64,000 bases of DNA, taken from positions 1-64,000 of the forward strand of contig JAAXHO010000131.1 in NCBI GenBank assembly GCA_012270795.1. Reading direction: 5' to 3'. Numbering within the stretch: position 1 is the stretch's first letter; each line of letters opens with the position of its first letter. A program made the position numbers and the translations under genes. Shown here piece after piece: positions 46,291 through 54,538 of the stretch. The stretch is from Candidatus Poribacteria bacterium (GTDB lineage: Bacteria; Poribacteria; WGA-4E; WGA-3G). Under the pieces are notes generated by a model, which did no database searches, was not told the DNA's origin, and saw only the letters and a list, made by a program, of their open reading frames with translations.

Positions 46291-48339
46291 CTATAGGTGG
46301 TTTTTTGGTGGGATTATATTATGGGTTAGATCCTTACCTTTAATCTCATTTCTTGCTTTAGTTACTATTTGTTCCCAATCCCAAAGGAGTATTGTACCAT
46401 CAGAACTTCCTGTAGCTAATGTCTTGCCATCATGAGAGAACTTGAGGGAATTAATTCTTTCTGTATGCCCCGTGAGTCTTCCAAGATTCCAACCCGTGTT
46501 AGCATCAATTAACTGAATTTCGTAATCCCAACCTATTATTCTTGCGATGAGTATTATCTGTCCATCAGGGGAGAATATTAACTCGTCACCCAATCTACTA
46601 TTCCCTATTGTTCCCAGTTTTTTTATCTCGTTTTGTTCAATCGTCCACAGAACAATACCTTTACGGGAGCCTGTAGCAATTCGTGTGCTGTCAGGAGAAA
46701 ATGCAAATGCTGTAGTCTTTTCCATATCTTGGTGAGTTATTTCCTCTTGTGTTTTTGCATGCCATATATGTGTTGTCGCATGGGTGCCATAAGCTGCAAA
46801 TAGGTTACCATTTGGAGAATATACCAACTCTCTTTCAAAAGGTTCTCTTTCCTGAATGTTGAACATCTCCTCTCCCGTGTCAATGTTCCATGCGATAATG
46901 CCTTCCCAATCGACACTTACTGCAAGGACCTTCTTATCGTTGGAAAGTACAAGTCCATTTACGGATTTGTCCATATCTTCCCACGGACCGGAAATCTCCT
47001 GATCTGTCGTAATATCACGTACTTTAACCCCTTCAACTTCGATTGATCCGCCTCCGCTTGCACCGAAACTTAACGGATCATACACCATTATCCAGTTCTT
47101 GTTGTGAGTTGCAAGAAGCGTTGCATCACCAGATAATGCTACAACGTCAATAAATTTATTTTCGCCTAAAGTGAAACTGTTTAAACCGCTGCCATCTCTA
47201 ACACTCCAAACATCTATTGTGCCATTCAATGCGACACTTGTAAGTATCGTGTTGTCTTTAGTAAAATCCATTGTGGAGACTGATTCTGCATGTCCAGTGG
47301 TAAAAGTTGAAATCTCAAAACCAGTGTTTTGGTCCCAAAATCGGATCATTCCATCACAGCTGCCGCTCGCTATCGTTCTACCATCTGGGGACGCGGTTAA
47401 TGCACATATCCCATTTGTATGTCCGGTAAGTATAGCAAGTTCGTCATTGGTTTCTACTGACCATAGTCTGATGATACCGTCTGCATCACCACTTGCAAGG
47501 ATTTCTCCATCGTGAGAAAACGTGACGGATAAAATCCGCGATTTGTGATTTTTTAGGATTGTGAGGTTCTTGCCATTATCTGTGTTCCAAAGGCGGACTG
47601 TCTTATCCTCACACCCGCTTGCAAGGATACTACCATCTGGAGAGAAAGCCAGTGTCCATATTTCCTTGTCTTCATTATTGAGTAATCCGGCATGCCCTCT
47701 TAGTCTAACACGGGTTTTCCCTGTTGCGTCATATAAAGCTATTCCACCGTCTTCCTTTCCAGTAGCAAATCCGTTGTATTCTTTTGAGTATGCAATTGAT
47801 TTGAATGATCCCAAATCTCCAGATCTCTGCAATATTGCACCTGATTCAATATCCCAATGATGAATTGTTCCATAAGTGTTCTCAGAAATAAGTGTTTTTC
47901 CATCTTTAGAAAAATTCAAGTATGAAATGGAGTCATGATTTTTCCCTATTTCTATATTTTTGTTTGATAACTCAATGTGGGAATGTTTTTTTGCTGTATT
48001 TACATCCCACAGTTGTATGATAGGGTTAGCAAAACCTCCACTTGCCATTGTCTGTCCATCTGGTGAGAACGCAATTGCATTGACCTGTCCCTTATGTCCT
48101 GTAAACATTGCAGTCTCTTGACCTGTTTGGGCATCGTATAACCACAATCCGACATCTGTTCCTACAGCAAGATGTGACCCATCTGGTGAAAATCGCATGA
48201 TATTTATGCCGCCTTTACCTAAGCGTGCAAGTGCTCCTTCAGGTAAACCTGCCTTCGTGTTGTCTTGGGCATAACTTGCAATGAGGCATGACATGAATAT
48301 CTGTAGAACAGTGATAAATATAAGTTTCGTTTTCATCAA
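46291..48339 (-). CDS. Secreted WD40-repeat protein with slippery 3' end
   Basis: A signal peptide (residues 1-25, ending ASYA) and about a dozen WD40-type units fill 682 aa, giving one or two beta-propellers. Typical units are GHKGQVNAIAFSPDGQTMASGGF, NHKSRILSVTFSHDGEILASGDADGIIRLW and GHTERINSLKFSHDGKTLATGSSDGTILLWD. It is likely periplasmic. The last codons are CCA AAA AAC CAC CTA TAG; the heptamer A-AAA-AAC (46300-46306 on this strand) sits just before the stop, and the -1 frame is open for about 101 more codons. The product could therefore have two lengths. Confidence 0.88.
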   Translation of the reverse strand: MMKTKLIFITVLQIFMSCLIASYAQDNTKAGLPEGALARLGKGGINIMRFSPDGSHLAVGTDVGLWLYDAQTGQETAMFTGHKGQVNAIAFSPDGQTMASGGFANPIIQLWDVNTAKKHSHIELSNKNIEIGKNHDSISYLNFSKDGKTLISENTYGTIHHWDIESGAILQRSGDLGSFKSIAYSKEYNGFATGKEDGGIALYDATGKTRVRLRGHAGLLNNEDKEIWTLAFSPDGSILASGCEDKTVRLWNTDNGKNLTILKNHKSRILSVTFSHDGEILASGDADGIIRLWSVETNDELAILTGHTNGICALTASPDGRTIASGSCDGMIRFWDQNTGFEISTFTTGHAESVSTMDFTKDNTILTSVALNGTIDVWSVRDGSGLNSFTLGENKFIDVVALSGDATLLATHNKNWIMVYDPLSFGASGGGSIEVEGVKVRDITTDQEISGPWEDMDKSVNGLVLSNDKKVLAVSVDWEGIIAWNIDTGEEMFNIQEREPFERELVYSPNGNLFAAYGTHATTHIWHAKTQEEITHQDMEKTTAFAFSPDSTRIATGSRKGIVLWTIEQNEIKKLGTIGNSRLGDELIFSPDGQIILIARIIGWDYEIQLIDANTGWNLGRLTGHTERINSLKFSHDGKTLATGSSDGTILLWDWEQIVTKARNEIKGKDLTHNIIPPKNHL

Positions 48340-48347
48340 TTAATCTT

Positions 48348-48429
48348 CACTTCTCTAAAATTTATGGTAGATTATGGAATTAATTACACACTTCTCTAAA
48401 ATTTATGGTAGATTATGGAATTAATTACA
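48348..48429. repeat. 41-bp tandem duplication
   Basis: The unit CACTTCTCTAAAATTTATGG then TAGATTATGGAATTAATTAC and A occurs twice in a row (48348-48388 and 48389-48429). The unit overlaps the left end of a GGAGCGACC element (TTTATGGTAGATTAT...). It resembles the long direct duplications at 9103/10578, 16105/16412 and 31642/31708 but with nothing inserted. Confidence 0.85.
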
Positions 48430-48540
48430 CACTTTTACAGGTAGGAGCGACCTCTCGGTCACGACCTGGAAATCAAGAAATCAACGGTATAAATTCCTTA
48501 TGGCATTCCCCAGGTCGCGACCGGGAGGTCGCTCCTACCA
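48430..48540. repeat. GGAGCGACC palindrome interrupted by a hairpin
   Basis: GTAGGAGCGACCTCTCGGTC and GACCGGGAGGTCGCTCCTAC form the arms; a 36-nt hairpin (48478-48513, ATCAACGGTATAAATTCC ... GGCATTCCCC) is inserted at the centre. TAAAATGGTATT follows. No gene lies between the WD40 start and the dehydrogenase end. Confidence 0.75.
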
Positions 48541-48615
48541 GATTTCGCAGCTAATGAGAAATTATATTTTAAAATGGTATTATTTTCAAACTTTACTATA
48601 GTAATAAAGAGTGTA

Positions 48616-49617
48616 TTACATCTCACCATTCCATTGAAGGACAACCCCGAGTAATCCAGGATTCCATTCCATTAGCAGTTGATAGGCTTTTGGTGCGTCA
48701 TGACCGGGAACGCGGTGACTAATCAATGGTGCAACATTGAACCTTTTATGTGCGATGAGAGATAACATCAACCGTCCATCATCTTCACTTGTCCAAAAAT
48801 TTGGTGAGGATTCTTGTCGTGGACGAATGGAATTGTGTGCGCCATAGAGAACTAATCCCTTTTTATGTACATCCCGATAGAAGTTGACTTTGGGTGTTTC
48901 TCCGCGTGTGCTTGCCAACAACACCACGCGTGCGCCCCAACCGGCTGCAGCCAACGCGGTGGAAATTGCATCTGGATGTCCAGTTGCTTCAATAACAATA
49001 TTAGGACATTTCCCCATTGTAGCATTTTTCAAATTATCGGAAAAATCAGTATCTTCTGGATTAAGGGTATGATCTGCACCGATAGTTTTTGATAGTTCAA
49101 GACGGCTATCAGTTAAATCGGCTGCGATGACTGGGACTGCCCCGCTCAACTTAGCAAGTTGCAAAGCAAGCAGTCCAATGAGTCCTTGTCCTATGACCAA
49201 TGCAGATTCTCCTAATTCAATTTGTGCTTTCCGCACACCTTGTAAAGCGATGGCACTGAGATTGAAGAAGACTGCTTCTTCAGATGGAACATCAGTAGAC
49301 TCTACTTTTAGCAAGCGATTCGGAGAAGCTACAAAATGACTTGTATGTCCGTGTGTTGATGCAACGCGATCCCCTACGGCTAATCCACTCACGCCATTTC
49401 CAACATCAACAATCTGCCCGATATTACTGTAGCCGGGACGTGATGGATACCTTCCCATTGCATTTGGAAGTGCTAACAAAAACGCGCGTTCTGTTCCTGG
49501 ACTGATGAGCGTACATTCTGATGCAACCAGCACTTCGTTATCCTTAGCAGACGGTATATCAAACGTCTCAATGTCAACTTTGGCACGTTCTGGCCAAATC
49601 ACTCGTTGTCCTTGCAT
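48616..49617 (-). CDS. Zinc-type medium-chain alcohol dehydrogenase/reductase
   Basis: The 333-aa protein belongs to the medium-chain dehydrogenase superfamily. Residues about 25-110 form the GroES-like domain with LISPGTERAFL, SRPGYSNIGQIVDVGNGVSGLAVGDRVA. The NAD(P) domain has ALVIGQGLIGLLALQLAKLSGA (G-x-G-x-x-G) and VVIEATGHPDAI. The four Cys of a structural zinc site are missing, and no clear catalytic Zn Cys is seen, so it may be a zinc-poor relative of the bacteriochlorophyllide reductase-like type. Monocistronic on the minus strand. Confidence 0.8.
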   Translation of the reverse strand: MQGQRVIWPERAKVDIETFDIPSAKDNEVLVASECTLISPGTERAFLLALPNAMGRYPSRPGYSNIGQIVDVGNGVSGLAVGDRVASTHGHTSHFVASPNRLLKVESTDVPSEEAVFFNLSAIALQGVRKAQIELGESALVIGQGLIGLLALQLAKLSGAVPVIAADLTDSRLELSKTIGADHTLNPEDTDFSDNLKNATMGKCPNIVIEATGHPDAISTALAAAGWGARVVLLASTRGETPKVNFYRDVHKKGLVLYGAHNSIRPRQESSPNFWTSEDDGRLMLSLIAHKRFNVAPLISHRVPGHDAPKAYQLLMEWNPGLLGVVLQWNGEM

Positions 49618-49755
49618 AAAACATTAACCCCTTTAAATAAATGAAGGATAATCGCTTATGGAGTATACCATAAAAACGATTATCCTTCAAGTTTTAATTA
49701 GAATCAATCTCATAAATACGTTGAAGGCATGCTTGCCAGTTCACTGTTTACATCA

Positions 49756-49897
49756 TTATGGTGGATTATACAATTAATTCTACATTCTGAGTTGTAGGAG
49801 CGGCCGTGCGGTCGCTCCTACAGAAGAGATCACACGGTCGCGACCAGAGGTCGCTCCTACAGAAGAGGTGTATAATTATTTCAATAATTTACCATAG
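49756..49897. repeat. GGAGCGACC composite element, full copy
   Basis: TTATGGTGGATTATACAATT ... GTTGTAGGAGCGGCCGTGCG ... GGTCGCGACCAGAGGTCGCT ... GTATAATTATTTCAATAATT then TACCATAG. It is arranged as in 21011-21164. Confidence 0.75.
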
Positions 49898-49909
49898 TTA
49901 GGGCAATCC

Positions 49910-50860
49910 CTAATTATCATCATTAACCTCTGACTCGTCAGATTTGATTTCGTATTCGGTTAATTCAAAGGTAATCACCTCGTCGGTCTGTTCCTCTACT
50001 TCTGTGTTTTTTTCCTTTGTAATTTTGACGATTCCGACGTGTGGTGCTAACCATACTGTTGTAAGAGATTTCTTGGGCTCTTCAGCAGATTCTATGGCTT
50101 CCAATTCCTGATCTGATAATTGCTGTCTGATCTCCTCAGGCACTTCATTTTCATTAGTCGTTGTTGTTTCTAAGTGGAACTCAATTTTTAGACAGTCTTC
50201 AAACATTCCTGCCTCAGTTTCAACGGTTTCTTTGCCTGTAATTATCCCTGTCTCAACCAATGTGATAGACATTTTGTGATCTTGATCTGGAGCTTGAATC
50301 TGTATGGCCGGATTATCACTTTTCAATTCAATCTCTGTCGTTATGTCTATATTAATTTCCATAGCTGTCCACTCTTCGTTGAAATTAGCGGGGGTTGGAA
50401 GGAAGTAAAAGTTATCTTGTGCTTCAACATCGATAGTGAAATTCATATCAACACTAATTGGTAATTCTGGGGGTAACTGCTTCTGAAATTCTTTAAGGAA
50501 TTTTTGTTTTTCTCCCTCCATACTTTTCTTAAAATTCGCTTCATAGGCATTTTCACACTCTTCACCGATGGAGAAAGTTATCCACTCCTCACTAACGCGA
50601 TAAAAATAGGGATGAAGAAAATAATCGAATTTTGTCCAGTCCTCCAATTGGGGTTCATAATTGAAGGCGCGATACGTCTCACCGTCAATTTCCTCTTCCT
50701 CAACTGCGTAGCGTGTTAATTCATTTCCATTTTGATCTTCATAAACCCAAAAACTACCAAATTTATCTGGGAAATAGTAGTTTGCCCATTCGTTGCCGAG
50801 AAGTGTTACACTAAAGCTAAATATGAACAATAGCGTGAAAATCGAACGAGAATATTTCAT
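49910..50860 (-). CDS. Secreted protein of unknown function, 316 aa
   Basis: The signal peptide (residues 1-22, SIFTLLFIFSFSVTLLG) is followed by a mature part starting NEWANYYFPDKFGSFWVYEDQNGNELTRYAVEEEEIDGETYRAFNYEP, then beta-rich and very acidic segments (EEIRQQLSDQELEAIESAEEPKK) and the C-terminal stretch TVWLAPHVGIVKITKEKN. The pattern FGSFWVYEDQ...G...F.....LETTTTNE...VWLAPHVGIVK is found in families of lipoprotein-like periplasmic proteins. I do not assign a function. It stops 13 bp from the right end of a repeat element. Confidence 0.68.
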   Translation of the reverse strand: MKYSRSIFTLLFIFSFSVTLLGNEWANYYFPDKFGSFWVYEDQNGNELTRYAVEEEEIDGETYRAFNYEPQLEDWTKFDYFLHPYFYRVSEEWITFSIGEECENAYEANFKKSMEGEKQKFLKEFQKQLPPELPISVDMNFTIDVEAQDNFYFLPTPANFNEEWTAMEINIDITTEIELKSDNPAIQIQAPDQDHKMSITLVETGIITGKETVETEAGMFEDCLKIEFHLETTTTNENEVPEEIRQQLSDQELEAIESAEEPKKSLTTVWLAPHVGIVKITKEKNTEVEEQTDEVITFELTEYEIKSDESEVNDDN

Positions 50861-50898
50861 AATTTTAATCCTCTATTTTAGATTTCTATAGTTTAGCC

Positions 50899-51045
50899 AA
50901 CCTAAGTTGCCACCTACTTTAGAATACTTTTGTTGGAGGGGTTTCTAACCCCGATTTATGACAATTCGTATCAGCATTCGTTGTTTTTCTGTTATCAATC
51001 AGGGTTAGAAACCCCTCCAACAAATAATAGGTAGCAACTCGGGTT
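50899..51045. repeat. MITE-like element with AACCTAAGTTGCCACCTA ends and GGGGTTTCTAACCCC core
   Basis: Left terminal repeat AACCTAAGTTGCCACCTACT, right TAGGTAGCAACTCGGGTT. Inner palindrome arms TTGTTGGAGGGGTTTC... and ...CCCCTCCAACAA at 50932-51023. The same composite is at 60567-60723. No coding capacity. Confidence 0.85.
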
Positions 51046-51070
51046 AAAGGAACGACATTATGTTTGGATT

Positions 51071-52705
51071 CTACCTGTCATTAGGAATAATCCTTAATGT
51101 CCTATAATGTCCAGTGTTGTCTAATTTTTTGAAATAGATAAGTACAAGTTTTTCGTCACTTTCTTTTAACTCTTTTACGATTTTCTCGTAATCTTTGAGG
51201 TTATTTATGGGGTTATAATCAATTTCTTTGATGAGAAACCCTTTTTGTATACCTTTATTTGCTGCGCTACTTTTAGGTTCAACGTTCGTTACAATTACAC
51301 CTTCTTCGTCTTGGTGACCGTATTGTCTTGCGAGTTCAGGTGTTGGTTTTTCTACCTGCATGCCAGCAAAAGTTTCCTTTTCTTCTTCCTGTTCGGGTAC
51401 AACTGGAACGTCATTTTTAGTTGCGTTTGGATCAAGGGTATTTAAAGCTTCTTCTGTGCGTTGTTCTAGTTTTGCAGTTAGTTGCTTGATTTTGCCTTTT
51501 CGGAGTACCTGTATTTTCACTGAAGTACCGACAGCAGTTGCGCCAACTAAATGTTGCAGATGAGAGAAATCCTGTATTTTTTCATTGTTGAATACAAGAA
51601 TAATGTCACCCTTTTCAATTCCTGCTTTTTCAGCTGGGCTGTTTTTTCCGACTACATGAACAAGTGCACCGTGAGGTGAATCGAGTTTGAGTTTTTCTGC
51701 TAAATCATGGGTTACTGGTCCCATGGTTATTCCGAGCCACCCGCGAACGATTTCACCATTTTCAATAAGATCAGGTAGGATCTGCTTTGCAAGATTGCTT
51801 GGAATAGCGAAACCTAAGCCAATATTGCCAGTGGTAAAACCGCCTGTAGCAATAAAGGTATTTATACCGATCAGTTCACCCCGTATGTTTATCAACGCAC
51901 CTCCACTATTTCCTTTGTTAATGGGTGCATCGGTTTGAATGAATCTTCCATAGTCGGTGAATCCTGTTCTTCCTTTTGCACTTACAATACCGCGCGTTAC
52001 AGATTGTGAATAGTTTAGGGGGGTACCAATTGCGATAACCCATTCCCCGACTTCCAATGCCTCTGAATCGCCGAAGGGTAGGACAGAAAGTCCATCAGTA
52101 TCAATCTTGATAACTGCTAAGTCTGTACCACCTACTCTTTGACTGGCAGAGTCACTTCCAATTAACTCTGCGGTATATTCTTTACCGTTTGCCAACGTAA
52201 CAGTAATCTCTTCAGCTTTTTCAATGACATGGTTATTTGTCAAAATATAACCGTCTTCGCTGACAATCACACCAGAACCGACCCCTCGTGCAGGCGGTAG
52301 ATTAGGTCTGTTCGGTCTGTTCGGTATGTTTGGAAAACCTTCTCTAAAGTCGAACTCCCACCAATCCTCGGGTCCTCTTGGATTGTCCCTGTCCCTATCT
52401 TCACGTGGAATTACCCGATACCTAAAGCGATTAGTAGTCTCGTCATTATTTTGCTTCATTGTCGTTGTAATTTGCACAACTGCAGACCGCGTCTGGGAAA
52501 CAAGATTTATAAATGCACGATTGGTGCGATCAAGATACTGAAAATCCTCAGATTCTAAGAAGGGGTTATCGGTTTCACCGATAGCTGTAGGAACAACAAA
52601 CTTATCTCCACTATGATGTATAATTAATCCTGTTACCAATACAAGTCCAGCAAGTACCAATATGAACGCTGCACGTCTACTGAGTTTGTTTTTCAAATTA
52701 ATCAT
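51071..52705 (-). CDS. HtrA/DegP-type serine protease with two PDZ domains
   Basis: Periplasmic HtrA proteases degrade or refold damaged envelope proteins. An N-terminal membrane anchor or signal (residues 12-30) precedes a Pro/Arg-rich linker, with the catalytic triad His159 (LTNNHVIEKA), Asp195 (GTDLAVIKI) and Ser267 (NKGNSGGALI). Two PDZ domains follow: about 320-400 (GWLGITMGPVTHDLAEKLKL ... GIEKGDIILVFNNEKI) and about 450-540 (FAGMQVEKPTPELARQY ... IQKGFLIKEIDYNPI). The length of 544 aa is longer than DegP because of the linker between the PDZ domains. Monocistronic on the minus strand. Confidence 0.95.
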   Translation of the reverse strand: MINLKNKLSRRAAFILVLAGLVLVTGLIIHHSGDKFVVPTAIGETDNPFLESEDFQYLDRTNRAFINLVSQTRSAVVQITTTMKQNNDETTNRFRYRVIPREDRDRDNPRGPEDWWEFDFREGFPNIPNRPNRPNLPPARGVGSGVIVSEDGYILTNNHVIEKAEEITVTLANGKEYTAELIGSDSASQRVGGTDLAVIKIDTDGLSVLPFGDSEALEVGEWVIAIGTPLNYSQSVTRGIVSAKGRTGFTDYGRFIQTDAPINKGNSGGALINIRGELIGINTFIATGGFTTGNIGLGFAIPSNLAKQILPDLIENGEIVRGWLGITMGPVTHDLAEKLKLDSPHGALVHVVGKNSPAEKAGIEKGDIILVFNNEKIQDFSHLQHLVGATAVGTSVKIQVLRKGKIKQLTAKLEQRTEEALNTLDPNATKNDVPVVPEQEEEKETFAGMQVEKPTPELARQYGHQDEEGVIVTNVEPKSSAANKGIQKGFLIKEIDYNPINNLKDYEKIVKELKESDEKLVLIYFKKLDNTGHYRTLRIIPNDR

Positions 52706-52824
52706 TATCTAATACCTCCACCAAAAATAATGAATTTTGTGTTGTTATGTTTCTTTCTGTTGTATGTCATAAAAACACACCTATCAAGCAACAAAGTTGC
52801 AAAAAAATAGGTGCAAAAACACTT

Positions 52825-53181
52825 CTACTCTCCACGAGAAATTTTGTCAACATGTTCACGGACAATATGTTCTGGACAATTCTTGATAAATATCCATGCA
52901 CCCGGAACCAAAATAATCAATGCTCCAATCAATAGATCTTCTATCCGTCCAACAATAGGAAAAATATCGGGTATAAAATCAATAGGGATCACCAAATATG
53001 CGATAGCAAATGCCCCTGCAAGTATTTCTGCAATCACGAGAATTGCCTTTCGGTAGACAGGCACCCGTTCGTCACGAAATAACCGCATGGTCAAGCGAAT
53101 AAAATTCGGAAAATGAAGTAAGATACGAAAAAAACGAAGGAACCCCCGTCCTTTTGCACCGAAGAAAAATGGATTGATCAT
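52825..53181 (-). CDS. YkvA-family (DUF1232) membrane protein
   Basis: The 118-aa protein has the DUF1232 pattern AYLVIPIDFIPDIFPIVGRIEDLLIGALIILVPGAWIF, with two hydrophobic segments (about 45-70 and 82-103). YkvA proteins are small membrane proteins of unknown function found in many bacteria. An N-terminal basic stretch (RFFRILLHFPNFIRLTMRLFRDERV) is typical. The start ATG is at 53181. It is divergent from the LamG gene, separated by a repeat element. Confidence 0.82.
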   Translation of the reverse strand: MINPFFFGAKGRGFLRFFRILLHFPNFIRLTMRLFRDERVPVYRKAILVIAEILAGAFAIAYLVIPIDFIPDIFPIVGRIEDLLIGALIILVPGAWIFIKNCPEHIVREHVDKISRGE

Positions 53182-53254
53182 ACATCAATTTTACCAAAAT
53201 ATTATGACTCAGTGCAAGTCATTTTTGTTTTCTACAATGTAAAATCGCATAGAA

Positions 53255-53549
53255 CCAGAGGCATTCAATTGTCAAGTTGTGTATCCTGTTCTAATCGTGG
53301 AATTTTTTAGTTGTTTTTTTGTGTTTTTCTCGTTTTTTTAGAAGTGTTCTCGATCGTGTCGTGATATGGGTTTATGAAGGTTTTATGAATTTGCGAAATT
53401 CTGAAAAAAACAACTAAATGGGTTTTTTGTCGTTTTTTTATGTTGTGTTTTCTGTTTTGAGAACAATAGAAATCATGTATAATCTATTGGTATTTTATTG
53501 TTGAAATGTCTTTCAACAAAGAGACATCGTGACAATTGAATGCCTCTGG
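53255..53549. repeat. 295-bp element with perfect 20-bp CCAGAGGCATTCAATTGTCA ends
   Basis: The terminal inverted repeats CCAGAGGCATTCAATTGTCA (53255-53274) and TGACAATTGAATGCCTCTGG (53530-53549) are perfect. The body is T-rich on this strand and includes an inverted pair TTTTAGTTGTTTTTTT / AAAAAAACAACTAAA (about 53307-53321 / 53404-53419). Single ends of this family occur near 24345, 33720, 57208 and 59085. No coding frame. It lies in the divergent YkvA-LamG gap. Confidence 0.85.
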
Positions 53550-53695
53550 GCATAGTACTGATTTTTTCTTTTATTTTTTGGCAAATTATGTTAACATGTT
53601 CTCTACTGAATAGGTAATAAACGTAAATTTCCGTAATCTTTAGCGAAAATCAGATAACAAACTACATATTATGTTACACAAGGAGAATTTCAGAG

Positions 53696-54487
53696 ATGAA
53701 AATTAATCACATTTTCACTATTTTAGCGGTTACACTGATGTTGAGTGTGTCAATGTCGGGATATGCACAAGTGCAAAAAGACAGTCTTGTTGGTTGGTGG
53801 CTCTTTAATGACGAAACGGAAGAAACTGGTAACTGGGGTGATTTGGTACTTGAAGGTGCTACATTTGAGGGTGGTCAACTTGTCCTTGGAAACAGCAAGT
53901 GGGCACATACTGTTGATTACAGTGGACCTGACATCATAGAGTTGACGCTGGTAGCTTGGGTTACTTTGGACAACCTTGACGAAAAAAATGGTTCCGCCTT
54001 AACATTGGATGGAAATAATAGAGATCAGTTTTGTGGAATTGTCTATGGTGAGAGGACTGCCAGACAGTGGATGTCCGGGAGTAGTTACTTTCATCGGACA
54101 GATGATTTTCCACAAGTAGTTACTGAAAGCAAAACTGGTGAAATGCTTTTATTAGTGATTACATACAAAGATATTGGGAATAAGTATGAGGTCACTGGCT
54201 ACCGGAACGGGGAAAGTATGGGGAGCTACCAAGCTAATCACCAAGATAACACTATGGTTCTCCAAACATGGACAAAAGGGACTTCCGAAGCAATAATGGG
54301 GACGCGCCACACCACGGGCGGAGATAATAAGGTGACTCGCAATTTTATTGCTGCGCATCTGGAAGAAGCACGTATCTACAATGTTGCGTTGACAGAGGCA
54401 GATGTCCAAAAAATGCATAGTGGCGATCTACCAGTTGAAGCGCGGGGTAAACTTGCAACGCGTTGGGGAACAATAAAATCACGGTAA
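53696..54487 (+). CDS. Secreted LamG/concanavalin-like lectin domain protein
   Basis: A signal peptide (residues 1-25, ending SGYAQ) is followed by a LamG-like jelly-roll: LVGWWLFNDETEETGNWGDLVLEGATFEGGQLVL, ELTLVAWVTLDNLDEKNGSALTLDG, then IAAHLEEARIYNVALTEADVQKM. The L-V-G-W-W-x-F-D/N-E and E-x-R-I-Y-N-x-A-L-T motifs are strong. At 263 aa it is a stand-alone binding domain, probably for polysaccharide. The C-terminal tail GKLATRWGTIKSR is basic. AAGGAG lies upstream of the ATG. Confidence 0.88.
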   Translation: MKINHIFTILAVTLMLSVSMSGYAQVQKDSLVGWWLFNDETEETGNWGDLVLEGATFEGGQLVLGNSKWAHTVDYSGPDIIELTLVAWVTLDNLDEKNGSALTLDGNNRDQFCGIVYGERTARQWMSGSSYFHRTDDFPQVVTESKTGEMLLLVITYKDIGNKYEVTGYRNGESMGSYQANHQDNTMVLQTWTKGTSEAIMGTRHTTGGDNKVTRNFIAAHLEEARIYNVALTEADVQKMHSGDLPVEARGKLATRWGTIKSR

Positions 54488-54499
54488 TTATTTCTGTTT

Positions 54500-54535
54500 T
54501 GTAGGTGCGGTATCAAACCGTGCCTACAAAAATCA
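54500..54535. terminator. Hairpin between convergent genes
   Basis: TGTAGGTGCGGT and ACCGTGCCTACA (about 54501-54529) form an imperfect stem (two mismatches) with a 5-nt loop, 13 bp after the LamG stop and 10 bp before the 3' end of the convergent membrane protein gene. It probably acts as a bidirectional terminator. Confidence 0.55.
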
Positions 54536-54538
54536 TCT

